A program made the position numbers and the translations under genes. Source: Nocardia niwae NBRC 108934 = DSM 45340 (GTDB taxonomy: Bacteria; Actinomycetota; Actinomycetes; Mycobacteriales; Mycobacteriaceae). From it: 64,000 nt of DNA. The notes beneath the pieces were generated by a model. The model ran no database searches and was not told where the DNA came from. It saw only the letters and a program-made list of their open reading frames with translations. Shown here piece by piece: positions 32,438-41,744 of the stretch (the first letter of the stretch is position 1; each line of letters begins with the position of its first letter). The stretch spans positions 1 through 64,000 of the forward strand of contig NZ_BDCK01000038.1 in assembly GCF_001613465.1 (NCBI RefSeq), in the 5' to 3' direction.

Positions 32438-32524
32438 ATGTTAGCCGGACATATGCGGCAAGCACCAGGCAACCCCGCCGCGAATCGCACGGCATGACGA
32501 CGACCACACTTCCATAGACGTACC

Positions 32525-32562
32525 CTTCTAGTATGTTCATTCTAGAACGAACGTATTAGAAG
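32525..32562. promoter_or_regulatory. 38-bp palindromic operator or RNA hairpin before an NTF2-like gene
   Basis: Reading from the centre at 32543/32544, 16 of 19 base pairs are complementary. The inner 18 bases (GTTCATTCTAGAACGAAC, 32535-32552) have one mismatch. The right arm ends at the AGGAG ribosome site (32561-32565). It overlaps a plausible -10 TAGTAT (32529-32534). It could be a repressor operator, or a hairpin in the mRNA that affects access to the ribosome site. Confidence 0.6.
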
Positions 32563-32570
32563 GAGTGGAG

Positions 32571-32972
32571 ATGTCCACGAAGTTCGAGATCGTCAAGGGT
32601 TTCTACGCGGCGACACAGACCGGTGACGGGCCCGCGATCCTGGCGCTGTTGCATCCGGAGTTCGAAGCCCGCACCGCGCCGGGCCTGCCGTGCGGTGCGG
32701 GCGGCGTCTTCCACGGCCCGCTCGCGGCGATGGCGCGGGTCTGGGGCGCGGTCGCCCGGGAGTTCGACACCGCGCCGTATGACGAGACCTGGCAGGAGAC
32801 CACCGACGGCACCGTCGTGGTGACCGGTCACTATCGCGGCGCGGCCCGCGCCACCGGCCGCGAATACGACGCCGAATTCGTGCACTTGTGGCAGGTCGAC
32901 GACGAGGGCCGCATCACGCGGCTGCACCAGTACACCGATACCGCCCGCTGGCACGCCGCATTGGCCGCCTGA
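32571..32972 (+). CDS. SnoaL/NTF2-like small protein
   Basis: This 133-residue protein has the NTF2-fold pattern: an initial helix KFEIVKGFYAATQTGD, the strand-turn HPEFEARTAP, and a final strand block EYDAEFVHLWQVDDEGRITRLHQYTDT. Such proteins include polyketide cyclases, ketosteroid isomerase-like enzymes and ligand-binding proteins, so the activity is undetermined. ATG at 32571 has AAGGAG upstream. The gene sits behind a 38-bp palindrome and is divergent from a hypothetical gene. Confidence 0.8.
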   Translation: MSTKFEIVKGFYAATQTGDGPAILALLHPEFEARTAPGLPCGAGGVFHGPLAAMARVWGAVAREFDTAPYDETWQETTDGTVVVTGHYRGAARATGREYDAEFVHLWQVDDEGRITRLHQYTDTARWHAALAA

Positions 32973-33100
32973 CCGACCGCCACCGAGTCGGTCGGCCCGC
33001 TGAGCCATGGACGCCACCATCCGGCCTGGTTTGGTTTCCGGTCACCCGGGCACGCCTTTGCCGTAAAGATCCTGGCACCGGGGGTAGACCGGAGGACGAG

Positions 33101-33712
33101 ATGGCTTATCCGCCGGGCGGGCAACCGCCGGATGACCGACCGCACTACCCGCAACAGCCGGCCCCTGGCTACCCCGGGCCCGGGCAGCCCCTTCCGCCAC
33201 CGGGCCCGGGTTATCCGCCGCCCGGCTACCCGCCTTGGGGTCATCCACCACCGCCCAGGAAAAGCAATATCGGCTTGATCGTCGGCTTGGTGGCGATCGT
33301 CGCGCTGGTGATCGCGGGCGCGGTGATCGCCGGAGTGTTCCTGACCTCGCAGGGACGGGGTCCGCTCGCCTCGGACGAGAAGAGGATCGAACTCGCGATC
33401 CGCGACTTCTACGAGACTTTGGACTCGCGCGGCTTCCGCGCGGCGGCCGAATTGGCGTGCACGCGCGAACGCGCCACCTTCGAGGCGATGACCGAGCAGG
33501 AGAAAAGCGAATTCGACAGCACCTCGGTATCGGTGACGATCGATAGGATCGAGGACATCGTTGTCACCGGGGACACCGCGACCGCGAAGGTCACCGGCAA
33601 GCTCACCGTGGCGGTGCCCGGTCAGCAGCCCGATACCGAAACCAGCACGACCGAGCATCTGAAGAAAGAAGACGGCAAGTGGAAGGTCTGCTCCGCGGAG
33701 GGCACGCGCTGA
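33101..33712 (+). CDS. Proline-rich, single-span membrane protein with an NTF2/DUF4878-like extracellular domain
   Basis: This 203-residue protein begins with about 55 residues rich in Pro, Gly and Tyr (cytoplasmic). One membrane span (GLIVGLVAIVALVIAGAVIAG) follows, then an extracellular domain that starts RIELAIRDFYETLDSRGF and ends GKWKVCSAEGTR. This architecture matches mycobacterial Rv0361-type proteins. The function is unknown. ATG at 33101 with GGAGGACGAG upstream is clear; the longer frame from 32888 overlaps the previous gene. It ends four bases before the next start. Confidence 0.75.
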   Translation: MAYPPGGQPPDDRPHYPQQPAPGYPGPGQPLPPPGPGYPPPGYPPWGHPPPPRKSNIGLIVGLVAIVALVIAGAVIAGVFLTSQGRGPLASDEKRIELAIRDFYETLDSRGFRAAAELACTRERATFEAMTEQEKSEFDSTSVSVTIDRIEDIVVTGDTATAKVTGKLTVAVPGQQPDTETSTTEHLKKEDGKWKVCSAEGTR

Positions 33713-33716
33713 TCGC

Positions 33717-35138
33717 ATGCACCCACGCATGAGTTGCTGCGGACCGAGCCGCAGAACCGTTCTCGGGGCGCTCGGCCTCGCCACTCTCCTCCCTCTCGCC
33801 GGACGCGCCAAAAGATCTTCGGCACAACCGAATACGATCGTCGCGACCGATCTCGAAGTGGTGACGATCACCGACACCTCGGTGATCCTCACGTGGACCA
33901 CGCTCGCGCCCGACCCGGCCGGGCGGCTGATCCCCGTCGACGCGGACACCCACGTGCGGGTGGGTCCCGCCGATTCCGCGCACGCACCGTTGCCGGTCTT
34001 CGCCGACGACCGCCCGACACCGTTCCACTACGCCGAGATCGCCGGACTCGAACCGGGCCGCGCCTACCGCTTCGAAGCCTGGTCGGCGGGCCTGCGCGCC
34101 ACGCCCGCGCTGTCGCTCACCACCTCCGACCCCGCCGCGCCGGAAGCGCGCGGCGAGTTCACCACCCTGGTTCCGCCGCCGGGCCGCAGGCTGCGCACCC
34201 TGGCGCTGGCCAACGACGTGCACTACGGCGAGCAGGTCAGCGGGCTGATCGTCGGCGACCTGCCACCCGGCGTCCGGCAGGGCCCCGGCCTCCTGCCCTA
34301 TCCCGAGGTGATGCTCGCCGCGGTGCTGGACGACTTGCGGCGCCCCGACCGCGCAGCCGAACTCCTGCTGCTGGCGGGAGACCTGACCGCCGAAGCCTCC
34401 GAGTCCGACACCCGTGCGGTGCGCGCCCGCCTCGACGCGTGGGGCGCGCTCGGCCACGACTACCTGGCCGTGCGCGGCAACCACGACCGTCCGCATCTGG
34501 GCGGCGACTACGCCGGATGCGCCCCCGCGCCCGCCGACCATCGCGACTGCTGGGCCGATGTCTTCTCCGCCCGGCAGGAACTGGTCGAACACGAACTCGG
34601 CGGCTTGCGGGTGCTGGGAGTGGATACCAGCGGGCTCGACGGCGCGGGCGGGTCCATCGAGCGCCCGCAATTCGATCACCTCGCCGAACGTCTGCGCGCC
34701 GACCCGGACCGGCCGACGCTGCTGTTCGGGCATCACCCGGTCACGACCGAGTCCGGACTGACCAACATCGCGGGCCCCGGATTCGTGCTCGACGGACGCG
34801 ACAGCGCCCAGTTGCAAGCGCTCTACACCCGCAGCCCCGGAGTCTTTCTGCAGCACAGCGGTCACACCCACCGCAATCGCCGCACAAGGCCGGACGCGCC
34901 GTGCGCGGTGGAGTTCCTCGAGGTGGCCGCCGTCAAGGAGTATCCGGGCGGCTACAGCCTGCTGCGCGTCTACGAGGGCGGCTACATGGTCAATTTCTAC
35001 AAGACCCGCACCGAGGACGCGCGGCGCTGGAGCGCGCTCTCCCGCGGCGAGTACTTCGGGCTGCTTCCCGACTACACGCTCGGCACCTGCGCCGACCGCA
35101 ATCACGTTGTGCTGCGCGACTTCTCGGGCCTGCGATAG
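33717..35138 (+). CDS. Tat-exported metallophosphoesterase
   Basis: This 473-residue protein has a twin-arginine signal (SRRTVLGALGLATLLPLAG, Arg12-Arg13), an N-terminal fibronectin-like strand domain, then a calcineurin-like phosphoesterase domain. The metal-site motifs appear in order: NDVHYG, AGDLT, GNHDRP, FGHHP and HSGHTHRN. It probably acts on an extracellular phosphate ester; the substrate cannot be inferred. The start is ATG at 33717 or the in-frame ATG at 33729. It follows the previous gene by four bases, so co-transcription is likely. Confidence 0.88.
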   Translation: MHPRMSCCGPSRRTVLGALGLATLLPLAGRAKRSSAQPNTIVATDLEVVTITDTSVILTWTTLAPDPAGRLIPVDADTHVRVGPADSAHAPLPVFADDRPTPFHYAEIAGLEPGRAYRFEAWSAGLRATPALSLTTSDPAAPEARGEFTTLVPPPGRRLRTLALANDVHYGEQVSGLIVGDLPPGVRQGPGLLPYPEVMLAAVLDDLRRPDRAAELLLLAGDLTAEASESDTRAVRARLDAWGALGHDYLAVRGNHDRPHLGGDYAGCAPAPADHRDCWADVFSARQELVEHELGGLRVLGVDTSGLDGAGGSIERPQFDHLAERLRADPDRPTLLFGHHPVTTESGLTNIAGPGFVLDGRDSAQLQALYTRSPGVFLQHSGHTHRNRRTRPDAPCAVEFLEVAAVKEYPGGYSLLRVYEGGYMVNFYKTRTEDARRWSALSRGEYFGLLPDYTLGTCADRNHVVLRDFSGLR

Positions 35139-35198
35139 CGGGCGAGCGGGTTCTTCGCATCCGGGAAACGTTTGCGCACGTCGGACGCGGTATCTTCC

Positions 35199-35217
35199 TT
35201 AGGTAAGCCTCAACATA
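35199..35217 (+). promoter_or_regulatory. Probable IdeR/DtxR iron box
   Basis: TTAGGTAAGCCTCAACATA at 35199-35217 matches the IdeR/DtxR consensus (TTAGGTTAGGCTAACCTAA) at 12 or 13 of 19 positions, with the left half-site TTAGGT perfect. It lies 30 bases before the start codon of a ferric-iron binding protein and just after a possible -10 TATCTT (35191-35196). This position suits iron-dependent repression. Confidence 0.6.
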
Positions 35218-35246
35218 TGCATGCGGGACGCGTCGGAAGGACGAGG

Positions 35247-36269
35247 ATGAAGCCGGTCAGATGGAAGACGCTTGCCGCTGGATTGGTCCTCGCGATGACG
35301 GCGCTCGGCAGCACGGCGTGCTCGAATTCCTCCGACGACGCGAACGAGATCACCGTCTACAACGCGCAGCACGAGTCGCTCACGAAAGAATGGGCCGACG
35401 CGTTCACCAAGGAAACCGGCATCAAGGTGACCCTGCGCCAAGGCGGTGACACGGCGCTGGGCAATCAGCTGGTGGCCGAGGGCGCGGCCTCGCCCGCCGA
35501 CGTCTTCCTCACCGAGAACTCCCCCGCCATGGCGCTGGTGGAGAACGCGGGCCTGTTCGCCGACGTCGACGCCGAGACCCTGGAGCAGGTGCCCGCGCAG
35601 TTCCGCCCGTCCACCGGCAAGTGGACCGGCGTCGCCGCGCGTTCGACGGTCTTCGTCTACAACAAGAACAAGGTCCAGCCGGGTCAGCTACCTGCCTCGC
35701 TGCTGGATCTGGCGCAACCGCAGTGGAAGGGACGCTGGGGCGCGGGCGTTTCCGGCGCCGACTTCCAGGCCATCGTGGCAGCCCTGCTCGCGCTGAAGGG
35801 TGAGGACGTCACCCGCGCCTGGCTGAAAGGCATGAAGGAGAACGCGACGCCCTTCCCGAACAACGTCGCCACGATGAAGGCGGTCAACTCCGGCAGCCCG
35901 GACGGCGGCGTGATCTACCACTACTACTGGTACCGCGACCAGGCGAACACGAAGGAGAGCAGCGCCGATACCGCCCTGCACTACTTCGAGAACCAAGACC
36001 CGGGTGCGTTCGTGAGCATCTCCGGCGGTGGCGTGCTGAAGGCGAGCAAGAAGCAGGAGGCGGCGCAGAAGTTCCTGGCGTTCATCGTCGGTAAGACGGG
36101 GCAAGAGGTGCTGCGCGACGGCACCTCGCTGGAATACCCGGTGGCCGCCGGTGTGGCCGCGAATCCGGCGCTGCCGCCGCTGGCCGACCTCCAGGCCCCG
36201 GCGGTGGACCCGTCCCGGCTCGACTCCAAGAAGGTCACGCAGCTGATGACCGAAGCGGGTCTGCTGTAG
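35247..36269 (+). CDS. Ferric iron ABC transporter substrate-binding lipoprotein
   Basis: This 340-residue protein has a lipoprotein signal peptide with lipobox STAC (Cys25). It is a class of periplasmic-type binding protein like FbpA/Fut[21 protein letters not shown] at the mature start, [13 protein letters not shown], and the paired-tyrosine iron-ligand region HYYWYRDQ. It would capture Fe(III) outside the membrane and hand it to the permease encoded next. ATG at 35247 has GGAAGG upstream. It is the first gene of a three-gene operon preceded by a probable iron box. Confidence 0.92.
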   Translation: MKPVRWKTLAAGLVLAMTALGSTACSNSSDDANEITVYNAQHESLTKEWADAFTKETGIKVTLRQGGDTALGNQLVAEGAASPADVFLTENSPAMALVENAGLFADVDAETLEQVPAQFRPSTGKWTGVAARSTVFVYNKNKVQPGQLPASLLDLAQPQWKGRWGAGVSGADFQAIVAALLALKGEDVTRAWLKGMKENATPFPNNVATMKAVNSGSPDGGVIYHYYWYRDQANTKESSADTALHYFENQDPGAFVSISGGGVLKASKKQEAAQKFLAFIVGKTGQEVLRDGTSLEYPVAAGVAANPALPPLADLQAPAVDPSRLDSKKVTQLMTEAGLL

Positions 36270-36271
36270 CC

Positions 36272-37825
36272 GTGGCACTGCGGACCGTTGTCGCCGCGCC
36301 CCGGGTCGGCAGGCCGGGGGCGGTGGTCACAGGCATCGCGCTGCTGCTGGTGGCGGCGACGTTCGTGCCGCTCGGATACATCGTTTCGACGGTCTTCTCC
36401 ACCGGTCTCGACCAGGCCGCGGAGCTCGTGTTCCGGCCGAGGGTGGGTGAGCTGCTCGGCAATACGGCGGCGCTGGTGGTGTGCACCGTGCCGATCTGCG
36501 TGGCGCTCGGTGTCGGGCTGGCCTGGGTGGTCGAACGCACCGATGTGCCGGGCAAGTCGTGGTGGGGGCCGGTTTTCGCGGCGCCGCTCGCCGTTCCGGC
36601 GTTCGTCAACAGCTACGCCTGGGTCAGCGTCTTCCCGACCATGCACGGCCTGTCGGCGGGTGTGGTGATCTCCACGATGTCCTATTTCCCGCTGGTCTAT
36701 CTCCCCGCGGCGGCCACGCTACGCCGCTTGGACCCGGCCGTGGAGGAGTCGGCGCGGGCACTGGGTTCGGGGCAGGTCGCGGTGTTCGCCCGGATCGTGC
36801 TGCCGCAGTTGCGCTTGGCCATCCTCGGTGGCGGGCTGCTCATCGGGCTGCATCTGCTCGCCGAGTACGGCGCCTTCGTGATGGTCCGGTTCGACACGTT
36901 CACCACGGCCATCTTCGAGCAGTACCAGTCCAGCTTCGCCGGGCCGGCGGGCAGCATGCTGGCCGGTGTGCTCGTGCTGTGCTGCCTGGCGCTGCTCGGC
37001 GCGGAAGCCGGGCTGCGCGGACGGGCGCGCTACGCGCGGATCGGCAGTGGAGCGCCGCGCGCGGCGACCCGGATCCGGTTGGGCGCCGGGACGGTGCCGG
37101 TGCTGGCCGCGCTCGTCGCGGTGACGGCGGGCGCGCTGGGCGTGCCGCTGTGGACCATCGGGCGCTGGTTGCGCATCGGCGGAACGGCGGTGTGGGACCT
37201 CACCGACATCGGCAACGCGCTCGGGCAGACGGTGGCCCTCGCGGCCGTCGCCGCGCTGCTCACCACACTGTGCGCGTTCCCGGTGGCCTGGATCGCGGTG
37301 CGTTCCACCTCGGCGTTCGCGCGGTTGATCGAGGGGGCCAACTACATCACCAGTTCGTTGCCCGGCATCGTGATCGCGCTGGCCATGGTGACCGTGACCA
37401 TCCGGTGGGCGCCTGCGCTCTACCAGACGGCGGGCATGGTGATCGCCGCCTATCTGCTGTTGTTCCTGCCTCGGGCCCTGGTCAGCGTGCGGGCCGGGCT
37501 GGCCCAGGTGCCGGTGGGCCTGGAGGAGGCGTCGCGCTCACTGGGCAAATCGGCTCCGGCGACGTTCTTCCTGGTCACCCTGCGTCTCGCCGCGCCGGCC
37601 GCGGCCGCAGCGGCCGCTCTGGTGTTCGTCGCCGTGGCGACCGAGCTGACCGCCACGCTGCTGCTGGCCCCCAACGGAACTCGCACGCTGGCCATGCGGT
37701 TCTGGGGCCTGTCGGGCGAATTGGACTACGCGGCCGCCGCACCCTACGCCTTGATCATGATCGTCGCCGCGGTGCCGGTGACCTACCTGCTGTTCACCAA
37801 CTCGCGGAAGGCGGCCGGGGTATGA
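36272..37825 (+). CDS. Ferric iron ABC transporter permease (duplicated, FbpB-type)
   Basis: This 517-residue membrane protein has about 12 spans in two homologous halves. Each half has an EAA-type coupling loop: [21 protein letters not shown] (about residue 159) and [16 protein letters not shown] (about 419). A single chain thus forms the whole channel, typical of Fbp/Sfu iron importers. GTG at 36272 begins two bases after the lipoprotein stop. Its stop overlaps the ATPase start. Confidence 0.93.
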   Translation: MALRTVVAAPRVGRPGAVVTGIALLLVAATFVPLGYIVSTVFSTGLDQAAELVFRPRVGELLGNTAALVVCTVPICVALGVGLAWVVERTDVPGKSWWGPVFAAPLAVPAFVNSYAWVSVFPTMHGLSAGVVISTMSYFPLVYLPAAATLRRLDPAVEESARALGSGQVAVFARIVLPQLRLAILGGGLLIGLHLLAEYGAFVMVRFDTFTTAIFEQYQSSFAGPAGSMLAGVLVLCCLALLGAEAGLRGRARYARIGSGAPRAATRIRLGAGTVPVLAALVAVTAGALGVPLWTIGRWLRIGGTAVWDLTDIGNALGQTVALAAVAALLTTLCAFPVAWIAVRSTSAFARLIEGANYITSSLPGIVIALAMVTVTIRWAPALYQTAGMVIAAYLLLFLPRALVSVRAGLAQVPVGLEEASRSLGKSAPATFFLVTLRLAAPAAAAAAALVFVAVATELTATLLLAPNGTRTLAMRFWGLSGELDYAAAAPYALIMIVAAVPVTYLLFTNSRKAAGV

Positions 37826-38871
37826 GTCGCGTTGTCGTCGCCGATGTGTCGAAGACCTTCGGCCACACCCGGGTTCTCGGCGGGATCAGCCTCGACGTGC
37901 CGGACCACACCGCGACCGCGGTGGTCGGGTCGTCCGGGTGCGGCAAGACCACGCTGCTGCGCGTGATCGCCGGATTCGAGGCGCCGGATGCGGGCTCGGT
38001 ATCGATCGGAACGGAAACGGTTGTCGGCGAGCGTGTCTCGGTGCCGCCACAGCGCCGCAACATCGGTTACGTCGCCCAGGACGGGGCGCTGTTCCCCCAT
38101 CTGACCGTCGGCCAGAACATCGCCTACGGCCTGCCCGGTTCGGGCCGCCGCAGCCGCGCGCGAGTGCAGGAGTTGCTGGAGATGGTGTCGCTGGACGCGT
38201 CCTATGCCGACCGGCGGCCGCATCAGCTCTCCGGCGGCCAGCAGCAGCGTGTCGCGCTGGCCCGCGCACTGGCGCGCAAACCCAAGGTGATGTTGCTGGA
38301 CGAGCCGTTCAGCGCGCTGGACGCGGGCCTGCGCGCGACGACCAGGCAGGCGGTGGCCGACACGCTGCGCGAGGCGGGCATGACCAGCATCCTGGTCACA
38401 CACGATCAGGAGGAGGCGCTGAGTTTCGCCGCCCAGGTGGCGGTGATGCGGGAGGGGCGCTTCACTCAGGTCGGGACGCCGGAGGAGGTGTACGCGACGC
38501 CGAAAGACTTGTTCACCGCACGGTTCCTCGGCGATTGCGTCCTGCTGGACGCGGTGGTCGAGGCCGACGTGGCCAAGTGCGCGCTCGGCCGGATTCCGGT
38601 GCAGCACGGCGCCGCGAGCGGGCCGTCCACCGTCATGCTGCGCCCGGAACAACTTGTCGCGCATATCGCTTCGGAGGACGAGTCGGAGACCGGCCGGGTC
38701 GGCGCCGTCGATTTTCGCGGCGCCGACGTCATCCTGACGATCGAGCTGGACGGCACCGCCACTCCTATTCGAGTGCGCCGGGCCAGCGTCGCCGCCCCGG
38801 TCACCGGGCAGCGGGTGCGGCTCGAAGTGGTCGGCTCCGCGGTGGCGTACACCGACAACGAAGCCGCCTGA
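37822..38871 (+). CDS. Ferric iron ABC transporter ATP-binding protein (FbpC-type)
   Basis: This 349-residue ATPase has Walker [10 protein letters not shown] (residues 36-44), Q-loop AQDGALFPH, signature LSGGQQQR, Walker B VMLLDEPF and the switch His in [10 protein letters not shown]-terminal TOBE-like domain follows. It powers the adjacent permease. ATG at 37822 overlaps the permease stop (ATGA). The FbpC family is normally ferric-specific. Confidence 0.93.
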   Translation: MSRVVVADVSKTFGHTRVLGGISLDVPDHTATAVVGSSGCGKTTLLRVIAGFEAPDAGSVSIGTETVVGERVSVPPQRRNIGYVAQDGALFPHLTVGQNIAYGLPGSGRRSRARVQELLEMVSLDASYADRRPHQLSGGQQQRVALARALARKPKVMLLDEPFSALDAGLRATTRQAVADTLREAGMTSILVTHDQEEALSFAAQVAVMREGRFTQVGTPEEVYATPKDLFTARFLGDCVLLDAVVEADVAKCALGRIPVQHGAASGPSTVMLRPEQLVAHIASEDESETGRVGAVDFRGADVILTIELDGTATPIRVRRASVAAPVTGQRVRLEVVGSAVAYTDNEAA

Positions 38872-38951
38872 CGCGGCGGTCGGCGCGATGGTGCGCCTCG
38901 ATGCCCGGCTCGGCAGTGGCGTGGGCCGAGCCGGGCGCCGAGGACGCTTGG

Positions 38952-39023
38952 AGCGAGCGGCGGGAATTGAACCCGCGTAAACGGCTTTGCAGACCGTTGC
39001 CTAAACCACTCAGCCACGCCCGC
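38952..39023 (-). tRNA. tRNA-Cys (anticodon GCA)
   Basis: On the minus strand the acceptor GCGGGCG pairs with CGCTCGC (one G-U pair), the discriminator is U73 as expected for tRNA-Cys, and the anticodon loop CTGCAAA gives GCA. The T loop GGTTCAATTCC is standard. CCA is not encoded. Confidence 0.95.
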
Positions 39024-39137
39024 CTCGCCCTAGATAGTGCCCGTGGCAGGCGGGCCCGGCCTACCATTGCGCTCACGGTGATCCGAAGGCTGGTCGGATG
39101 TCCCCGTCCGCTCGTGGTGACATGGAATGATCGGAAC

Positions 39138-39689
39138 ATGTCTCGGCCACGCCCGCTTCCGAACGACCCGATCGAGGAAGCCCACCGCCAGTGGGTCGGC
39201 CACGGCTGGGGCGATGTCGCCGACGGCATGGCCGCGGTGACGTCGCTGGTCCGGGCCCAGCAAATCGTGATGGCCCGGGTGGACGAGGCGCTCAAACCCA
39301 CCGGATTGACCTTCTCCCGCTACGAGCTGCTCATGCTGCTCAGTTTCAGCAAGACCGGCGCGCTGCCGATGGCGAAGGCCAGCGCCCGCTTGCAGGTCCA
39401 CCCCACCAGCGTCACCAACACCGTGGACCGACTCGAAGCGGCGAAGCTCGTCGAGCGTGTGCCGCACCCCAGCGACCGGCGCGCTACCCTCATCGAAATC
39501 ACCGACGCCGGACGGGAATTGGTGGCGAAGGCCACCGAGGAACTGAACGCGAAGGTCTTCGCGCTGCCCGGCCTGCCGCCGGAGCGGCTGCACACGCTCC
39601 TGCAACTGCTCGCCGAATTCCGACACGCCGCGGGCGACTTCGAGACCGCGGAGGGAACGGCGCGCTGGTCGGCCACGGCCACAGACTGA
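39138..39689 (+). CDS. MarR-family transcriptional regulator
   Basis: This 183-residue winged-helix protein has a recognition helix in KASARLQVHPTSVTNTVDRLE and a wing with RVPHPSDRRATLIEITDAG, the MarR signature. It probably binds as a dimer and responds to a small ligand or oxidation. Neighbouring candidate targets are unclear: an Hsp70-like gene follows in the same direction, and tRNA-Cys lies upstream on the other strand. The start is ATG at 39138. Confidence 0.9.
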   Translation: MSRPRPLPNDPIEEAHRQWVGHGWGDVADGMAAVTSLVRAQQIVMARVDEALKPTGLTFSRYELLMLLSFSKTGALPMAKASARLQVHPTSVTNTVDRLEAAKLVERVPHPSDRRATLIEITDAGRELVAKATEELNAKVFALPGLPPERLHTLLQLLAEFRHAAGDFETAEGTARWSATATD

Positions 39690-39805
39690 TTCGGCGTACC
39701 GGTCGGTCGCATACCGCGGTCGACCGACCCCCGAGTAACATTCGGGCATCCAACCGGCGAATTGCCGGGCATGCCGTCTTGGCAGCGGAGGCGAAAAGGT
39801 CCACC

Positions 39806-40867
39806 ATGGAGAACATGGTGCTGGTCTTGGGGGTATCGGCGGGCGCTGGCGGCGCCCACGCGATGCTGACACACTCCGATCAGCCACACCTACCCCCGAT
39901 CGATCGCTGCGAAGTGCCGCGGCGGGCGGGCGGCGGCGTCGAGGAGTCGGTCTTCGAAGCGATCCGCCGGATGAACGGCGCGGCGGGCCGGCGCGACGAG
40001 CTGATCTCGGGCACGGCGGTGACCTGCCGCTGTCCGCTGCACGCCGACGCCATCCGCGCGGGCGTGAGCGGCCGCGACGTGACCATCGTCGACGAGCCGC
40101 TCGCCCAGCTGCGCTATCTGCGCTTCACCGGGCAACTGCCGGACAGCGGCACGGTGATTCTCTACGACCTCGGCAGTTCGGGACTCACCCTCACCCATGC
40201 CGACTGCCGCACCGACACGATTCTGTCGAGCAAGCGCAGCACGGTGCTCGGCGGCGACAGCTACGACTCGCTGCTGCGCTGGCGGCTCGCCCGCGACGGC
40301 GTGCTCACCGACACCCCGACCATCCGCCGCCACCGCGAGGAATTGAGCGAGGCCAGAGTGGTCACCGCGATCGATGACGGCACCGGCGACCGAGCCGTCG
40401 TCACCCGCAGCGACCTGGCCGAACTGTGCGCGGCGGGTATCCATCACTCGGTGTCGTTCGTGCGGCAGATCATCGACGAGACCGGTGTGCGACCGGAAGC
40501 CGTGGTGCTGCTCGGCGGGTGCACTCGCAATCCCAGCATTCGCTCCGAGCTGGCCGAACTGATCGACCTGCCGATCGTCTACGACCCCGAGCCCGAGATC
40601 GTCTCCGCGCGCGGCGCCGTGCTGCTGGCCGCCGAACGCCGGGGCGGCGACGTGCGGATGGCACGGATACGGATGCGCGCCGGAGCCAGCCTGGTCCCGG
40701 TCGGCGTCGACCGGCGCAAGCTCATCGCGGCGGCCGCGGTCACCATCGCTCTGGGCGCCACCATCGCCGGGCTGCTCGCCACCAGCAAGGACGCGCCTCG
40801 GCCGGAAGGAAACAAAGTGCCCCCTCCTGCGGAACTCGTCGTCCCCACGCCGGGTGCCTCCGACTGA
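39806..40867 (+). CDS. Hsp70/actin-fold membrane-anchored protein
   Basis: This 353-residue protein has actin-superfamily features of the DnaK ATPase domain: an N-terminal VLVLGVSAGAGG, a central phosphate-like loop VILYDLGSSGLTLT, and adenosine-site block AVVLLGGCTRNPSI. One membrane span is near residues 307-328, followed by a short Pro-rich tail. No peptide-binding domain is present, so it is not a chaperone like DnaK. Similar proteins in mycolic-acid bacteria have no settled role. ATG at 39806 has AAAAGG upstream; an ATG at 39815 is possible. Confidence 0.75.
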   Translation: MENMVLVLGVSAGAGGAHAMLTHSDQPHLPPIDRCEVPRRAGGGVEESVFEAIRRMNGAAGRRDELISGTAVTCRCPLHADAIRAGVSGRDVTIVDEPLAQLRYLRFTGQLPDSGTVILYDLGSSGLTLTHADCRTDTILSSKRSTVLGGDSYDSLLRWRLARDGVLTDTPTIRRHREELSEARVVTAIDDGTGDRAVVTRSDLAELCAAGIHHSVSFVRQIIDETGVRPEAVVLLGGCTRNPSIRSELAELIDLPIVYDPEPEIVSARGAVLLAAERRGGDVRMARIRMRAGASLVPVGVDRRKLIAAAAVTIALGATIAGLLATSKDAPRPEGNKVPPPAELVVPTPGASD

Positions 40868-40874
40868 CCCATGC

Positions 40875-40913
40875 CGATCCCGCCCGGCCGAGCGGATCGG
40901 CCGGGCGGGATCG
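40875..40913. terminator. Bidirectional terminator
   Basis: A perfect 17-bp stem (40875-40891 and 40897-40913) with a 5-base loop lies between the Hsp70-like gene (plus) and the enoyl-CoA hydratase gene (minus), serving both convergent units. Confidence 0.8.
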
Positions 40914-40916
40914 ACG

Positions 40917-41744
40917 TCAGCGGTTGGTGAACTTCGCCGGACGCTTCTCGACGAAGGCGTTCATGCCTTCCTTCTGGTCCTCGATGGCGAACAGCGAATG
41001 GAAGACCCGGCGTTCGAAGCGCAGTCCCTCGGCGAGGGTGGTCTCGAACGAGCGGTTCACCGCTTCCTTGGCGATCATGGCGACCGGCAGCGACATCGAC
41101 GCGATGGTCTCGGCGACCTCGAGGGCGGTGTCCAGCAGTTCCGCGGCGGGCACGATACGCGAGACCAACCCGGCGCGTTCGGCTTCCTCCGCGTCCATAT
41201 TGCGGCCGGTGAGGACCAGGTCCATGGCCTTGGCCTTACCGATCGCGCGGGTCAGGCGCTGCGAACCGCCGATGCCGGGGATGACGCCCAGCTTGATCTC
41301 CGGCTGTCCGAACTTCGCGGTGTCGGCCGCCAGCAGGAGATCGCAGATCATGGCCAGTTCGCAGCCGCCGCCCAGCGCGTAGCCCGCCACCGCGGCGATG
41401 GTGGGCTTGCGGAACTGCGCCAGCCGGTCCCAGCGGGCGAAGTAGTCGTCCATGAACATGTCCATGTACGACTTGGGCTGCATCTCCTTGATGTCGGCGC
41501 CCGCCGCGAAGGCGCGCTCCGAGCCGGTGATCACGATGGCCCCGATCTCGTCGTCGTGCTCGAGCTCGTCGAGCGCGGCGATGACGTCGTCGAGGACCTG
41601 CGCGTTCAGTGCGTTCAGCGCCTTCGGGCGGTTCAGCGTGATCCAGCCGACCCGGCCCTTGCGTTCCAGCAGAATCGTCTCGAAGTCACGCCCACTCGTC
41701 GCACGGCCGCCGTCCCCCACGGAATCGCTCTGCGATGCGTTCAT
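40917..41744 (-). CDS. Enoyl-CoA hydratase
   Basis: This crotonase-fold enzyme of 275 residues adds water to 2-enoyl-CoA. In valine breakdown the substrate would be methacrylyl-CoA. The oxyanion-hole motif AAGADIKEM and the catalytic glutamates within [15 protein letters not shown] and [12 protein letters not shown] are intact. The first 20 residues are a polar extension. ATG at 41744 shares its first base with the mmsB stop. It is the last gene of the mmsA operon. Confidence 0.92.
   Translation of the reverse strand: MNASQSDSVGDGGRATSGRDFETILLERKGRVGWITLNRPKALNALNAQVLDDVIAALDELEHDDEIGAIVITGSERAFAAGADIKEMQPKSYMDMFMDDYFARWDRLAQFRKPTIAAVAGYALGGGCELAMICDLLLAADTAKFGQPEIKLGVIPGIGGSQRLTRAIGKAKAMDLVLTGRNMDAEEAERAGLVSRIVPAAELLDTALEVAETIASMSLPVAMIAKEAVNRSFETTLAEGLRFERRVFHSLFAIEDQKEGMNAFVEKRPAKFTNR

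Noticed and set aside
36481-38871. A 796-codon frame suggesting a fusion of unknown N-terminus with the FbpC ATPase
   Set aside because: The first 447 codons are a shadow of the permease gene; the ATPase starts at the ATG at 37822 that overlaps the permease stop.
27952-39023. A possible genomic island between two tRNA genes
   Set aside because: No integrase, no direct repeat of a tRNA 3' end and no sharp composition change are visible; the interval is variable but not shown to be mobile.
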